Part shown: piece after piece, positions 1-9,170 of the stretch
How positions within the stretch are numbered: position 1 is the stretch's first letter
Layout: every line of letters starts with the position of its first letter
From: Amycolatopsis lexingtonensis
GTDB lineage: Bacteria > Actinomycetota > Actinomycetes > Mycobacteriales > Pseudonocardiaceae
DNA length: 64,000 nt
Direction of reading: 5' to 3'
Assembly: GCF_014873755.1 (NCBI RefSeq)
Contig: NZ_JADBEG010000001.1
Coordinates: 10,237,001-10,301,000, forward strand
Made by a program: the position numbers and the translations under genes
The notes under the pieces: model-generated
What the model was told of the DNA's origin: nothing
What the model saw: the letters and a program-made list of their open reading frames with translations, nothing else
Database searches by the model: none

Positions 1-46
1 GGCGCCGAACTTGGCGGGTGCGGTGACGGTGGCCGTGAGGACTCCT

Positions 47-484
47 TCAGTGCTGGGCCACGCGCTGCAGCAGCGGCAGCGCGCGCGTGACGACGTCGAG
101 CTCGGCGGGGGACAGCTCGTCCAGCAGCGCCTGGGCCAGCCACTCTTCGCGGTGCTGCTGGATGCCGCGCACGGTGTCGCTCCCGGCGGGGGACAGGCTG
201 ATCACCACGCGCCGCCGGTCGGCGGGATCGGGCGTGCGGGCGAGGTAGCCGAGCTCGTCGAGCACGCCGAGGGTGGCGGCCATGGACTGCTGCCGCACGT
301 GCTCGGCCGCGGCCAGCTCACCCTGGGTGGCCGGCCCGGCCCGGTGCAGCCGGTTCAGCACCGCGGACTGCGACGGCGTGAGGATCCCGGCGTTGTCGAC
401 CTGGCGCAGCCGCCGGTGCAGCTGCCCGACGACGCCGCGGATCCAGCCGGCGCTCTCGGCCACGTGCGGAGGTACTTCGCCCAT
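47..484 (-). CDS. MarR family transcriptional regulator
   Basis: Protein of 145 aa with a MarR-type winged helix: helix-turn-helix around residues 45-70 and a wing with PADRRRVVISLSPAG. It probably binds DNA as a dimer and responds to a small aromatic or oxidant ligand; the ligand is unknown. The start is taken at ATG 484; GTG 490 in the same frame is an alternative, and a -10-like TAGACT (491-496) ends 6 nt before the ATG. After the stop, AAGGAG (minus strand, about 42-47) looks like a ribosome site for a further gene, but no clear start codon is visible before the left edge, so its usual efflux or enzyme partner is not seen. Confidence 0.85.
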   Translation of the reverse strand: MGEVPPHVAESAGWIRGVVGQLHRRLRQVDNAGILTPSQSAVLNRLHRAGPATQGELAAAEHVRQQSMAATLGVLDELGYLARTPDPADRRRVVISLSPAGSDTVRGIQQHREEWLAQALLDELSPAELDVVTRALPLLQRVAQH

Positions 485-489
485 GCACA

Positions 490-514
490 CAGTCTAACTG
501 TACAGTCCAGGCTG
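490..514 (-). promoter_or_regulatory. Candidate MarR operator overlapping its own promoter
   Basis: The 10-bp perfect palindrome ACTGTACAGT (497-506) sits inside a longer imperfect dyad whose outer arms are CAGTCT and AGGCTG. It overlaps two -10-like hexamers for the MarR gene (TACAGT and TAGACT on the minus strand). MarR proteins commonly repress themselves from such sites, so autorepression is inferred. Confidence 0.5.
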
Positions 515-556
515 TGCATCTGGGTGTGACGCACTCCCGACCGGGGGTGCGGTGGC

Positions 557-1549
557 TCAGTGGCAGTCGTCGAGGGTCGGCACCGGGTACTTGGGGTCGT
601 AGTAGCCGGGAGCGTCCTGGTCGCCGTCCGACGGGGCGGCTGGCGGGTTGGCGTAACCGGGGGCCAGGAAACCCTCCAGCGCGGCGGCGCAGCCGACCGA
701 CGAAGTCGCGCTCTGCCCGCCGTCGAGCCACAGCCCACGGCTGGTCTTCGCGACCCGGGAGCCGGTGGCCACGACGTAGGTCTCGTCCACGCGCAGGAAG
801 CTGACGATCTCGTTCGGGCTGGTCAGCGTCTCGGGGTGGACGTTGTCGAAGGCGTAGGCGACGACGTACTTGGCGTCCACGGCCAGCTCACCGGGCTTGT
901 CGCCGGCGCGCGCGGTGAGCGTGCCGAACGTGCGGGGGCCCGCGTCGAGCAGGTGGTAGCCGTCGGCGATCTCGGTCAGGTAGGAGTCGAGGCCGGCCTT
1001 GTCCTTCGCCGGCTTCTCGGTCAGCCGCGGCGCGAGCTGGTCGCGCTGGTCCGGGGCGAAGAGCGCGAGGTAGGCCTTCGGGTCGTGCGCGACCAGCACC
1101 GCGGGGTCGAGGTGGGCGGCGGTGATCGCCTGGCGGGCCTGCGCGTAGGCGTTCGCGACCGCTTCGGCCTTGAAGGCGCCGACCGGTGCGGCGGCGGGCG
1201 AGGTGATGCCGTCCAGGCCCTTCGGCCACGCGTCGGCGGGGGTGTTCGCGTACGGGTGCGCCAGGTCGACGCGGGCGAACTGCGCCACCTGCGTCGGGTT
1301 CGGCGGCGCGGCCACCGGGGCGGGCCGCCGCCCGACGTACACGATCGCCGCCGTGGTCACGCCCAGGATCAGCACGAACACGGCGAAGATCCACCAGCGG
1401 CGCCGTGGCTTCCCGGTCGCGCGTTTCCGCTGCTTGCGGAACTGCTTGCGGTCCTTCTTGGCGCCCAGCCAGGCGTCGGTCTGCGCGTGCTTGCGCCACT
1501 CCGGGTCCATCAGGTCCGGGTGTGAATCGAGCAGGTTGTCGTCGTCCAC
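557..1549 (-). CDS. Single-pass membrane protein with HPDLMDPEW motif, unknown function
   Basis: Protein of 330 aa. A polar N-terminus carries the motif HPDLMDPEW followed by [11 protein letters not shown], then a very basic stretch, one membrane segment (about residues 35-55, rich in I/V/F/A) and a long outward domain of unknown fold ending in a Pro/Asp-rich tail with two Cys. The GTG at 1549 is preferred over ATG 1582 because GGGGGA precedes it and because its N-terminus then aligns with the neighbouring paralogue at 1602-1904. Positive residues before the membrane segment predict that the large C-terminal domain is extracytoplasmic. It follows its paralogue by about 50 bp on the same strand, probably one operon. 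No family name is recognised. Confidence 0.75.
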   Translation of the reverse strand: MDDDNLLDSHPDLMDPEWRKHAQTDAWLGAKKDRKQFRKQRKRATGKPRRRWWIFAVFVLILGVTTAAIVYVGRRPAPVAAPPNPTQVAQFARVDLAHPYANTPADAWPKGLDGITSPAAAPVGAFKAEAVANAYAQARQAITAAHLDPAVLVAHDPKAYLALFAPDQRDQLAPRLTEKPAKDKAGLDSYLTEIADGYHLLDAGPRTFGTLTARAGDKPGELAVDAKYVVAYAFDNVHPETLTSPNEIVSFLRVDETYVVATGSRVAKTSRGLWLDGGQSATSSVGCAAALEGFLAPGYANPPAAPSDGDQDAPGYYDPKYPVPTLDDCH

Positions 1550-1601
1550 GTCGCTTTTCCCCCAGGGTCGATGCCTGATCATCGACGGCGGGGGCCGCGC
1601 G

Positions 1602-1904
1602 TTACGAGCCGAAGAAGACGAAGGGGTCTTCGTTGACGCCGATGCCCTGGATCTGGTGCACGATGATCGCCGCGGCGACCAGTCCGGCCACGACGAGCAG
1701 GGCCAGCACGCCCGGCCAGCGGCTCTGCCCCGGCCGCTGGTAGCCGCCCGCGCGCTGCTCCCGCTTGCGGCGCTTCTTGAGGTCCTTCTTGGCGCCCAGC
1801 CAGGCGTCCCGCTCGGCGTACTTCTGCCAATCCGGGTTCATCAGGTCCGGGTGCGTCTCGAGGCGCCGGTCGTCCGGATCCTGCGGCTGCTGAGGCTGTG
1901 CCAT
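1602..1904 (-). CDS. Small membrane protein with HPDLMNPDW motif
   Basis: Protein of 100 aa. It begins with a Gln/Pro/Asp-rich stretch, then HPDLMNPDW and [11 protein letters not shown], a basic patch (KKRRKREQR), and one membrane segment near residues 70-90, ending after a short tail. The start is ATG 1904, with AGGGGGAAGG upstream. The N-terminal half is clearly related to the next gene (557-1549), which adds a large external domain; the two look like a duplicated anchor module. It is divergent from valS with only 56 bp between starts, so the two share a promoter region. Function unknown. Confidence 0.75.
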   Translation of the reverse strand: MAQPQQPQDPDDRRLETHPDLMNPDWQKYAERDAWLGAKKDLKKRRKREQRAGGYQRPGQSRWPGVLALLVVAGLVAAAIIVHQIQGIGVNEDPFVFFGS

Positions 1905-1946
1905 CCCGAGTGCCTTCCCCCTGGGTGACCCGCCGTGACGGGTTCG

Positions 1947-1952
1947 TAGACT
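1947..1952 (+). promoter_or_regulatory. -10 element of valS
   Basis: TAGACT lies 8 nt before the GTG start of valS. There is no Shine-Dalgarno sequence in that gap, so a leaderless or nearly leaderless transcript is likely. Confidence 0.5.
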
Positions 1953-1960
1953 TGTCCATT

Positions 1961-4585
1961 GTGACCGAGAACGCTCCGCAGCAGACCACCGACCTTCCGG
2001 GTGCCTGGGACCCGGCCGCCGAGGAAGCACCGATGTACGACCGCTGGGTAGCGGCCGGGTACTTCACGGCCGACGCCTCGTCGGAGAAGCCGCCGTTCTC
2101 GATCGTACTGCCGCCGCCGAACGTGACCGGTTCGCTGCACATGGGCCACGCGCTCAACCACACCCTGATGGACGCGATGAGCCGCCGCCGTCGCATGCAG
2201 GGCTACGAGGTGCTGTGGCTGCCGGGCATGGACCACGCGGGCATCGCGACGCAGAACGTCGTCGAGCGCCAGCTGGCCGGCGAGGGCCTTTCCCGCCACG
2301 ACCTGGGCCGCGAGAAGTTCGTCGAGCGCGTCTGGGAGTGGAAGGCCGAGTACGGCGGCAAGATCCTGGGCCAGATGAAGCGCCTCGGCGACGGCGTCGA
2401 CTGGTCGCGTGAGCGCTTCACCATGGACGAGAACCTCTCGAAGGCCGTCCAGACGGTGTTCAAGAACTTCTTCGACGAGGGCCTGATCTACCGCGCCGAG
2501 CGGATCATCAACTGGTGCCCGCGCTGCCGCACGGCGCTGTCGGACATCGAGGTCGACCACAACGACGACGACGGTGAACTCGTGTCGATCCGCTACGGCG
2601 ACGGCGACGACGCCATCGTCGTGGCGACGACGCGGGCGGAGACGATGCTGGGCGACACCGCGGTCGCCGTCCACCCGGACGACGAGCGGTACGCGCACCT
2701 GGTCGGCACCGAGGTCGAGCTCCCGCTGACCGGCCGCCGCATCCCGATCGTGGCCGACAAGCACGTCGACCCGGAGTTCGGCACCGGCGCGGTCAAGGTG
2801 ACCCCGGCGCACGACCCGAACGACTTCGAGATCGGCCGCCGCCACGACCTGCCGATGCTCACGGTGATGAACGAGAAGGCCGAGATCACGGTCCCCGGTC
2901 CGTTCGAGGGCCTCGACCGGTTCGAGGCGCGGCCCGCGGTGGTCGCGGCGCTGCGCGAGCTGGGCCGGATCGTCGCCGAGAAGCGCCCGTACGTCCACGC
3001 GGTCGGGCACTGCTCCCGCTGCGACACGGTCGTCGAGCCGCGGCTGTCGCTGCAGTGGTGGGTCAAGGTCGAGGAGCTGGCCAAGCTGGCCGGCGACGCG
3101 GTCCGCGACGGCCGCACCGAGATCCACCCGCCGGAGCTGGGCAAGCGGTACTTCGACTGGGTCGACAACATGCACGACTGGACGATTTCGCGCCAGCTGT
3201 GGTGGGGCCACCGCATCCCGGTGTACTACGGCCCGGACGGCGAAGTCGTGTGCGTGGGCCCGGACGAGCAGCCGCCGTCGGGCGAGGGCTGGACGCAGGA
3301 CCCGGACGTGCTGGACACGTGGTTCTCGTCGGGCCTGTGGCCGATGTCGACGCTGGGCTGGCCGTCGTCCTCTTCCGAGGACCTCGCGAAGTTCTACCCG
3401 ACCAGCGTCCTGTCGACCGGCTACGACATCCTGTTCTTCTGGGTCGTCCGGATGATGATGTTCGGCGTGCACCAGATGCAGGGGAAGCAGCCGTTCGACC
3501 ACGTGTACCTGCACGGCCTGATCCGGGACGCGAACGGCAAGAAGATGTCGAAGTCGCGCGGCAACGTGATCGACCCGCTGGAGTGGATGGACGCGTACGG
3601 CGCGGACGCCACCCGCTTCACCCTGGCCCGCGGCGCGAACCCGGGCGCGGACATGGCACTGGCCGACGAATGGGCGGCGGGCTCCCGCAACTTCTGCACG
3701 AAGCTGTGGAACGCGACGAAGTTCGCGATGATGAACGGGGCTTCGGTGGCCTCGCCGTTGCCTGACGCTTCTGCTTTGACGGAAGCGGACCGCTGGATCC
3801 TGGGCCGCCTGGGTGCGCTGGTGTCCGAAGTGGACGGCCTGTTCGAGGACTTCCAGTTCGCGAAGGTGGCGGGCGCGCTCTACCAGTTCACCTGGAACGA
3901 GCTGTGCGACTGGTACCTGGAGCTGGCGAAGGTCCAGCTGTACCAAGGCGACGACGACCGGGTTTCGTCGACGCGCGCTGTTCTCGGGCACGTGCTGGAC
4001 ACGGTGCTGCGGTTGCTGCACCCGTTCATCCCGTTCATCACGGAGAAGCTCTGGACGGCCCTGACCGGCGGTGAGTCGTTGGTGATCGCGGCTTGGCCTT
4101 CGGCCCCGGCCGGATACGCCGACGCGGTCGCCGACGCCCGGATCGCGGACGTCCAGAAGCTGGTGACGGAGATCCGCCGCTTCCGCGCCGACCAGGGCCT
4201 GAAGCCGGGCCAGAAGGTGGCGTCGCGCCTGGCGGGCTACACCGGCGGCCACGAAGAGGCGATCCGTTCGCTGGTCCGGCTGACGGCGCCATCGGACGAG
4301 TTCGCGGCGAGCGCGTCCCTGGAGGTCGCACTGGCCGACGGCGTGGTGACGGTGGAACTGGACCTCTCGGGCACGGTCGACGTCGCGGCCGAGCGCAAGC
4401 GGCTGGAGAAGGACCTCGCGGCGGCCCAGAAGGAGCTGACGCAGACGGAAGCGAAGCTGGGCAACGAGGCTTTCATCGCGAAGGCCCCGGCCCCGGTGAT
4501 CGACAAGATCAAGGTCCGCAAGGAGACGGCGGTGGCGGACATCGACCGCATCACCGCCCGGCTGGCGGCACTGCCGGCTTCCTGA
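1961..4585 (+). CDS. valS: Valyl-tRNA synthetase
   Basis: Class I aminoacyl-tRNA synthetase of 874 aa, cytoplasmic, charging tRNA-Val with valine and editing threonyl mischarging. The HIGH signature is HMGH (residues 60-63, after PPPNVTGSL), the KMSKS signature is KKMSKSRGN near residues 528-535, and the CP1 editing domain lies between them ([17 protein letters not shown]). The C-terminal 70 residues form the usual ValRS coiled-coil arm ([17 protein letters not shown]). GTG 1961 is chosen over an upstream in-frame ATG at 1898 because TAGACT precedes it and the upstream extension has no homology-like character. It is the first gene of the conserved backbone here; folC follows only after an accessory block. 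Confidence 0.97.
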   Translation: MTENAPQQTTDLPGAWDPAAEEAPMYDRWVAAGYFTADASSEKPPFSIVLPPPNVTGSLHMGHALNHTLMDAMSRRRRMQGYEVLWLPGMDHAGIATQNVVERQLAGEGLSRHDLGREKFVERVWEWKAEYGGKILGQMKRLGDGVDWSRERFTMDENLSKAVQTVFKNFFDEGLIYRAERIINWCPRCRTALSDIEVDHNDDDGELVSIRYGDGDDAIVVATTRAETMLGDTAVAVHPDDERYAHLVGTEVELPLTGRRIPIVADKHVDPEFGTGAVKVTPAHDPNDFEIGRRHDLPMLTVMNEKAEITVPGPFEGLDRFEARPAVVAALRELGRIVAEKRPYVHAVGHCSRCDTVVEPRLSLQWWVKVEELAKLAGDAVRDGRTEIHPPELGKRYFDWVDNMHDWTISRQLWWGHRIPVYYGPDGEVVCVGPDEQPPSGEGWTQDPDVLDTWFSSGLWPMSTLGWPSSSSEDLAKFYPTSVLSTGYDILFFWVVRMMMFGVHQMQGKQPFDHVYLHGLIRDANGKKMSKSRGNVIDPLEWMDAYGADATRFTLARGANPGADMALADEWAAGSRNFCTKLWNATKFAMMNGASVASPLPDASALTEADRWILGRLGALVSEVDGLFEDFQFAKVAGALYQFTWNELCDWYLELAKVQLYQGDDDRVSSTRAVLGHVLDTVLRLLHPFIPFITEKLWTALTGGESLVIAAWPSAPAGYADAVADARIADVQKLVTEIRRFRADQGLKPGQKVASRLAGYTGGHEEAIRSLVRLTAPSDEFAASASLEVALADGVVTVELDLSGTVDVAAERKRLEKDLAAAQKELTQTEAKLGNEAFIAKAPAPVIDKIKVRKETAVADIDRITARLAALPAS

Positions 4586-4592
4586 GTTCGTC

Positions 4593-4632
4593 GACGAAGC
4601 CCGGTGCTCCTTCGGGAGTGCCGGGCTTCGTC
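4593..4632. terminator. Bidirectional hairpin terminator between valS and the convergent small gene
   Basis: Perfect 12-bp arms (GACGAAGCCCGG and its complement) are extended by further pairs to a TTC loop, starting 7 nt after the valS stop and ending 6 nt before the stop of the opposite gene. There is no strong U tract, but the position suits termination from both sides. Confidence 0.65.
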
Positions 4633-4638
4633 ATGTGC

Positions 4639-4977
4639 TCAGGTGGAGCGAGCGGCGGCGTAGCACCGCTGCCGTTCCCGCTCCCAGACGTCCTGGTCGG
4701 CGAGGTTCGCGTACTCGTCGCGCACCCGGCGCGCGAGAACGTAGAACCCGCTGCTCGGCAGCCGGCTTTCTTTCGACACGACCAGCGCGCTCCACAGCGG
4801 CTCGTCACGGCCCGCCGCGCGTGCGGACACTTGCTCGAGGAAGTGCCCGAGGTGGTTCGGCTGCACGCCGACGCGCCTGCCGAGCGGGACGTATTCGATC
4901 ACACCTCCGCCGGACGCTACGCCGTACAGGATGTCGGCGATGCGGTCCACGCGGTCCATCTCGAAGGTTTCCGGCAC
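4639..4977 (-). CDS. Hypothetical 112-aa protein, winged-helix-like
   Basis: Starts at GTG 4977, with ATG 4959 as an alternative. The central part (IEYVPLGRRVGV, LGHFLEQVSARAAG, EPLWSALVVSKESRLPSSGFYVLA) resembles a small winged-helix-like domain that I have seen attached to endonuclease-type proteins, in which a basic loop is followed by a conserved P-L-x-S-A-L-V-V strand. No catalytic residues are evident. The C-terminus is charged and rich in Arg and Glu. It stands alone, convergent with valS and just downstream of a LysR gene on the same strand. Function unknown. Confidence 0.6.
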   Translation of the reverse strand: MPETFEMDRVDRIADILYGVASGGGVIEYVPLGRRVGVQPNHLGHFLEQVSARAAGRDEPLWSALVVSKESRLPSSGFYVLARRVRDEYANLADQDVWERERQRCYAAARST

Positions 4978-5012
4978 GCGGAAGGGGTCGTTCGCGACGG
5001 GCGGAGCGTTAC

Positions 5013-5900
5013 TCAGCCGTCCTCGGTGGCCCGCGCCGCCTCGATCAGCGCCACCACCTCCGCCGGCACCCGGCGGTCCGACGGGGTCGCCAAGTACGTC
5101 GGCATCCGCGGCGACGGATCGCGTAACGGCCGGAACGCCACGCCCGGCACCGGCAGCAGGTTCGCGTGCGCCCGGTAGAACACCGTCCAGTGTGGACGCC
5201 CGAAGCCCAGCGTCCCCAACGTGTCCTGTGCCGTCGTGAACTCCTTGCCCAGCACCGGCTCGAACCCGGCTTCACGGCAACACGCTACGACCAGATCGTG
5301 CAACGGCGGGTTCCGCGACCGGGAGCTGAGCCGCACGGGCAACGAAGCCAGTGAAGCGAACGCGACCTCGTCCGAGGAAGCCAGCGGGTGCGAAGCGGGC
5401 AGCGCCACCCAGACCTCGTCCGTCCACAAGGGAGTGAAGTCGAGCCCGGACGAAGGCCACGAGCCCCGCACGATGGTCGCGGACAGCGAACCGTCCCGGA
5501 CGCGCTGGAGACGTTGCGAAGTCGGTGCGTGGACCAGCTCCAACGAAGCCGAAGGCGCCAGCCTCGCGAAAGCGGTCAGCAACGCGTCCAGCCGGTCGCC
5601 CAGGCCTTCGCTCGTTCCCAGCCGGACCAGCGGCCCGGCCGCGCGGAACTCCGCCACCGAATCCGCCGCCCGGTCGGCCGCCGCCAGTACCGCGCGTGCG
5701 TGCGGCAAGAACCGTTGCCCCGCCTCGGTGAGTGCCACCGAACGCGTCGTCCGGCCGAACAGCGGCACCCCCAGCTCGCGCTCCAGCCGCCGCACCTGCT
5801 GGCTCACCGCCGGCTGGACGATGTGCAGCCGCTCCGCCGCGCGGCCGAAGTGCAGCTCCTCGGCCACCGTCACGAAGTACCTGAGCTGGCGAAGCTCCAC
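5013..5900 (-). CDS. LysR family transcriptional regulator
   Basis: Protein of about 295 aa, normal for the family. The N-terminal winged helix is typical (VELRQLRYFVTVAEELHFGRAAERLHIVQPAVSQQVRRLE), followed by a linker helix and a two-lobed ligand domain. GTG 5900 is preferred because it gives the canonical LysR N-terminus; ATG 5912 would extend to the edge of the operator. It is divergent from two alpha/beta-hydrolase genes, with an LTTR box between them, so it very probably controls those hydrolases and itself. The inducer is unknown. Confidence 0.9.
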   Translation of the reverse strand: MELRQLRYFVTVAEELHFGRAAERLHIVQPAVSQQVRRLERELGVPLFGRTTRSVALTEAGQRFLPHARAVLAAADRAADSVAEFRAAGPLVRLGTSEGLGDRLDALLTAFARLAPSASLELVHAPTSQRLQRVRDGSLSATIVRGSWPSSGLDFTPLWTDEVWVALPASHPLASSDEVAFASLASLPVRLSSRSRNPPLHDLVVACCREAGFEPVLGKEFTTAQDTLGTLGFGRPHWTVFYRAHANLLPVPGVAFRPLRDPSPRMPTYLATPSDRRVPAEVVALIEAARATEDG

Positions 5901-5912
5901 GAGACACCCCAT

Positions 5913-5931
5913 TCATCACCGTTCGTGATGA
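5913..5931. promoter_or_regulatory. LysR-type operator (T-N11-A box)
   Basis: A 7-5-7 inverted repeat, TCATCAC-CGTTC-GTGATGA, contains the T-N11-A pattern of LysR regulators. It lies between the LysR start and the divergent hydrolase start, next to the LysR gene as expected for an autoregulatory recognition site. Confidence 0.65.
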
Positions 5932-5986
5932 GTGTAGGAGCGGACTGCCCATCGAAAAACGCCTGCCGGGTGACCAGGCTCGAGCC

Positions 5987-6745
5987 ATGCCTTACACCAC
6001 CGTCAACCACACCCGGCTGCACTACGAAGACGCCGGCGCCGGCCCCGCCCTGCTGTTCCTGCACGGCTGGGGGACCAGCGGCCGCGTCTGGCAGTCGTGC
6101 CTGCCCGATCTCGTGCGCGACCACCGCGTCGTCACCCTCGACTGGCGCGGGTGCGGCCGCTCGGACCACCCCGCCGAGGGCAACACCATCGCCGAAATCG
6201 CCGCGGACCTCGCCGGCCTGATCGAGACGCTCGGGATCCACCCCACCGTCGTCGGGTCCAGCATCGGCGGGATCTTCGCCACCGAACTCGCGCTCGCGCG
6301 GCCCGAGCTGGTCGAGCGCGTCGTCTCCGTCGACAGCCCGGGTTACTGGCCGAGCACCGGCATGCTCGAGAAGGTGCGCGAACTGCGCGAACGCCTTGTC
6401 GACGACCGCGCCGGCACCTTCGAGGACTGGGTGCCCAACTGGGTCGCGGGCGCCGCGCCCGGGCTCGTCGCGTGGACGATCCGCCAGCTGCTCGACTCCG
6501 GCGTCTACATCGACGAGCTCTTCACCGAGTGCACCACCTACGACCCGCGCCCGCGCCTCGGCGACCTGAAGGTCCCGATCACCTACCTCCACGGCGAGCT
6601 GGACGCCGAGATCCCCCTCGAAGTCCCGCGCACCTGCGCCGCCGAGACGCCCGGCGCCCGGGTGCACGTCCTCGCCGGCTGCGGGCACCTCCCGCACCAG
6701 GAAAACCCGCGCGCGTTCACCGCCGCCCTCCGCGAGATCGCCTGA
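5987..6745 (+). CDS. Alpha/beta hydrolase
   Basis: Protein of 252 aa with the alpha/beta-hydrolase fold: oxyanion strand LLFLHGWG (residues 22-29), nucleophile elbow GSSIGG with Ser92, and catalytic His234 in GCGHLPHQ. The acid is likely Asp in the HGELDAEIP strand. No signal peptide, so cytoplasmic. Divergent from a LysR gene and followed 13 bp later by a second hydrolase, so the pair is a probable LysR-controlled operon. The substrate cannot be told from sequence; homologues include esterases, haloperoxidase-like enzymes and ring-cleavage product hydrolases. Confidence 0.85.
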   Translation: MPYTTVNHTRLHYEDAGAGPALLFLHGWGTSGRVWQSCLPDLVRDHRVVTLDWRGCGRSDHPAEGNTIAEIAADLAGLIETLGIHPTVVGSSIGGIFATELALARPELVERVVSVDSPGYWPSTGMLEKVRELRERLVDDRAGTFEDWVPNWVAGAAPGLVAWTIRQLLDSGVYIDELFTECTTYDPRPRLGDLKVPITYLHGELDAEIPLEVPRTCAAETPGARVHVLAGCGHLPHQENPRAFTAALREIA

Positions 6746-6758
6746 AGGAGCCCGACGC

Positions 6759-7535
6759 ATGCCCGAAGTGACGCTCGGAACCACCACCGTCCACTACGAC
6801 CGGACCGGCGACGGCCCCGCGCTGCTCCTGCTGCACGGCACCGCCGCCTCCCGCGAGCAGTGGGGACCCCTCGCGGCGCAGTCAGGGGACTTCACCGTTC
6901 TCGCCCCCGACTTCCCCGGCTCCGGGCTGACCACCGACGACGGCGGCCCGATCAGCGTCGAGGACCTCGCCGCTCAGGCTGAAGCCGTCCTGGACCACGC
7001 GGGCGTCGAGAGAGCCCATGTCGTCGGGCATTCCCTCGGCGCGGTCGTGGCGGCGCACCTGGCCGGCACCCGCCCGGGCCGCGTCCGGAAAGCGGTGCTG
7101 CACGCCGCCTGGCCCGTCACGGACACCAGGCAGGACGCCGAGTTCCGCTACTGGCTGGACCTGCTCGAAACCGGGTCCTTCGCCCGCATGCTCCCGCTGA
7201 TGGCGTTCGGCCCCCGCTACTGGGAGCAGGCCACCGCCGAGAGCAACGAGCAGCTCGTCAAGACGCTCGACACGGTGATCCAGCCCGGCGCGGACCGCCA
7301 GATCGAGACCGACCGCACCGTCGACCTGCGCCCGGTCCTGGCCAGGATCACCGCGCCGGTGCTGGTGCTCGGCAGCGCGCACGACCGGCTGATCACGGCG
7401 GAGCAGCAGCGGGAGCTGGTCGCCGCGATCCCGGACGCGCGCGCCGCCGAGATCGACGCGGGGCACGGAGCACCGGCCGAGCTGCCGGACGAGTTCGCCC
7501 GGGTCGTGCTCGAGTTCGTCAGCGCAGCGCCTTGA
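6759..7535 (+). CDS. Alpha/beta hydrolase
   Basis: Protein of 258 aa. The elements are LLLLHGTAA near residues 22-30, nucleophile elbow GHSLG with Ser92, acid candidate Asp in LGSAHDRL, and His236 in DAGHGAPAE. It has the same order and spacing as the preceding hydrolase but is divergent in sequence, so it is a diverged paralogue rather than a recent duplicate. AAGGAG lies 7 nt before its ATG. Its last 17 bp overlap the 3' end of the convergent lipase gene. Substrate unknown. Confidence 0.85.
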   Translation: MPEVTLGTTTVHYDRTGDGPALLLLHGTAASREQWGPLAAQSGDFTVLAPDFPGSGLTTDDGGPISVEDLAAQAEAVLDHAGVERAHVVGHSLGAVVAAHLAGTRPGRVRKAVLHAAWPVTDTRQDAEFRYWLDLLETGSFARMLPLMAFGPRYWEQATAESNEQLVKTLDTVIQPGADRQIETDRTVDLRPVLARITAPVLVLGSAHDRLITAEQQRELVAAIPDARAAEIDAGHGAPAELPDEFARVVLEFVSAAP

Positions 7536-8388
7536 GCACCACCGCCGCCACGCCCGCCATCCCCGCCTTGAGCGGGTGGTAGGCCGCCGCCTCGAAGACG
7601 TTCTGGTCCTTCCCGTTGATCCACGACGAGCCGCCGCGCGCGCACGCGTCGTGGCCGCGGGACGGGCCGAACGTGTCGACGAACTCCGCCTGGCCGTCGC
7701 CGTCCACGGCGTCCGCCAGCGTCCGGTTCAGCTTCTCCTCGACGCTGTTCAGCCACGCGTAGTCGCCGTCGGCGAACGGCAGCACGTCCGGGCAGTAGCC
7801 CTTGTCCGGCGCGATCCGCGGGTAGCCGACCACCAGCACCCGCGCCTTCGGCGAACGCTCGTGGATCGCGGCGAGCACCGCCTCGACCCGCGGGCCGATG
7901 TTGTCGATCGCCGAGCTCACCGAGCCGTTGAAGTGCGCTTCGCAGGGGTTGCCCGTCGGGTCGCTCGCGCGCAGGCCCGGGCACGTCGACGTCAAGCTGC
8001 CGAAGACGCCGTAGTCGTTGCCGCCGATCCCGAGGGTGACCAGGTCGGTGTCGATCCGCAGCGCGCTCAGCTGCGGCGGGTTGGTGCCGTTGAACGGCAC
8101 GCCCTGCGGCCGCGTCATGTTCGTGGTGTCCGCGCCGGCGCAGCTGACGTCGGTGAACTTCCCGGCGTGCAGCGTCGCGGCCAGCACCGACGGGTAGTTC
8201 GCGGTGGACCGCCCGCAGCCCAGTGGGTCGAGCCGCTGGGCCGGGATGAACGGCCCGGAGGTGTAGGAGTCGCCGAGGGCGACGTAGCTGCCGACGGTCG
8301 CCGCGGACGCCGGAGGCGCCACAGCGGCCGACGCCGGCAGCAGGATGGCTGCCGAGACGACGGCGGTGAGCAGCCGGGTGATGCGCAT
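7519..8388 (-). CDS. Secreted SGNH/GDSL lipase or esterase
   Basis: Protein of 289 aa with a Sec signal peptide (residues 1-30, ending ASAA). Mature block I is YVALGDSYTSG with nucleophile Ser41; the Asn block is GIGGND; the catalytic His is probably in the block V segment near the end (AAYHPLKAG). Cysteines pair up as in the Streptomyces coelicolor SCO7513-type lipases (CGRS, CAGADT, CPG, CEA, YCPD, ACARGG). This family hydrolyses esters and phospholipids outside the cell. ATG 8388 is chosen because it starts the signal peptide. The 3' end overlaps the opposite-strand hydrolase by 17 bp. Confidence 0.9.
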   Translation of the reverse strand: MRITRLLTAVVSAAILLPASAAVAPPASAATVGSYVALGDSYTSGPFIPAQRLDPLGCGRSTANYPSVLAATLHAGKFTDVSCAGADTTNMTRPQGVPFNGTNPPQLSALRIDTDLVTLGIGGNDYGVFGSLTSTCPGLRASDPTGNPCEAHFNGSVSSAIDNIGPRVEAVLAAIHERSPKARVLVVGYPRIAPDKGYCPDVLPFADGDYAWLNSVEEKLNRTLADAVDGDGQAEFVDTFGPSRGHDACARGGSSWINGKDQNVFEAAAYHPLKAGMAGVAAVVLKALR

Positions 8389-8461
8389 GAAGACCCCGTT
8401 CTCGCTGGTGGAAACGCTGCCTCCACATGTAGCGAGAACCGGACGGCGACGGGGATGAACT

Positions 8462-9097
8462 TCACCCGCCAGTCGGGTCACCGTCGCCGTGCTCACGGTA
8501 AGTGATCAGCGTGCGCCAGAAGAACAGCGGCCGGACGGTGCTCCCGGGCAGCAGCCGGGCCGCCTCGCGGCGCACTTCGGCCAGCGTCGGGAAGTCGTCT
8601 ACGACCGGGGCCCGCGGGCCCTCCTCGGCGCCGCCGTTCAGCCGCTCGCCCGCGTAGACGACCAGCCGGGCGAGCGCGTTGACCGGCACCGCCGCGATCG
8701 CCCGCGCCCAGTCCGCCGGCGTGCTCGGGCGCGCCAGTGCGAGCACGACGAGCACCCCGCCGGGCACCAGCGCGCGGCGCAGCTTGGCGAGCGTCTCGAA
8801 CGGCATGTGGTGCAGGGACGCCACGCACGAGATGTAGTCGTAGTGCGCCTCGGGCAGGGCGTCGGTGGTGACGTCGGCCTGCCGGTAGACGATCTCGCCC
8901 GGCCCCGGCGAGCCGAGCCCTGCGGCCGCTTCGACCATCGCGGCCGACACGTCGACCGCCTCCACCGCCATACCGGTCGCGGCCAGCCGCCGCGCGAACC
9001 GGCCGGTGCCGCAGCCGACGTCCAGCGCGATGCCCGGTCCCGGCGGCAGCAGGTCCAGCAGCAGCGGGTGGTAGTGGTCGTTGTGGTTGAACGGCAT
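8462..9097 (-). CDS. Class I SAM-dependent methyltransferase
   Basis: Protein of 211 aa. Motif I is ALDVGCGTGRFARRL (residues 24-38), the acidic end of strand 2 is VEAVDVS, and motif III is LVPGGVLVVLAL. A Rossmann methyltransferase core occupies most of the chain, and the C-terminal third (FFWRTLITYREHG) matches the substrate lid of ubiE/Cyp-type small-molecule methyltransferases. The start at ATG 9097 is chosen because it begins the family-like MPFNHNDHYHP. It is divergent from folC. Substrate unknown. Confidence 0.85.
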   Translation of the reverse strand: MPFNHNDHYHPLLLDLLPPGPGIALDVGCGTGRFARRLAATGMAVEAVDVSAAMVEAAAGLGSPGPGEIVYRQADVTTDALPEAHYDYISCVASLHHMPFETLAKLRRALVPGGVLVVLALARPSTPADWARAIAAVPVNALARLVVYAGERLNGGAEEGPRAPVVDDFPTLAEVRREAARLLPGSTVRPLFFWRTLITYREHGDGDPTGG

Positions 9098-9125
9098 GCG
9101 TCGAGAGTGCCACCCGGCACGCACG

Positions 9126-9131
9126 TAGACT
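9126..9131 (+). promoter_or_regulatory. -10 element of folC
   Basis: TAGACT lies 39 nt before the folC GTG. A good ribosome site, GGAGGAG, lies between them (about 9158-9165), so this transcript would have a short leader, unlike the leaderless genes elsewhere in the window. Confidence 0.4.
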
Positions 9132-9170
9132 CGGAAGGCAAGCGCGAAACCCCAGGCCGGAGGAGAGTCA

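Noticed and set aside
1..46. Gene beginning at the left edge after the MarR stop
   Set aside because: AAGGAG is present but no start codon follows within the visible sequence, so no feature was called.
1841..4252. 803-aa open frame opposite valS
   Set aside because: It lies wholly under valS, has the repetitive Arg/Val/Leu/His-rich composition of a GC-rich antisense frame, and no domain is visible.
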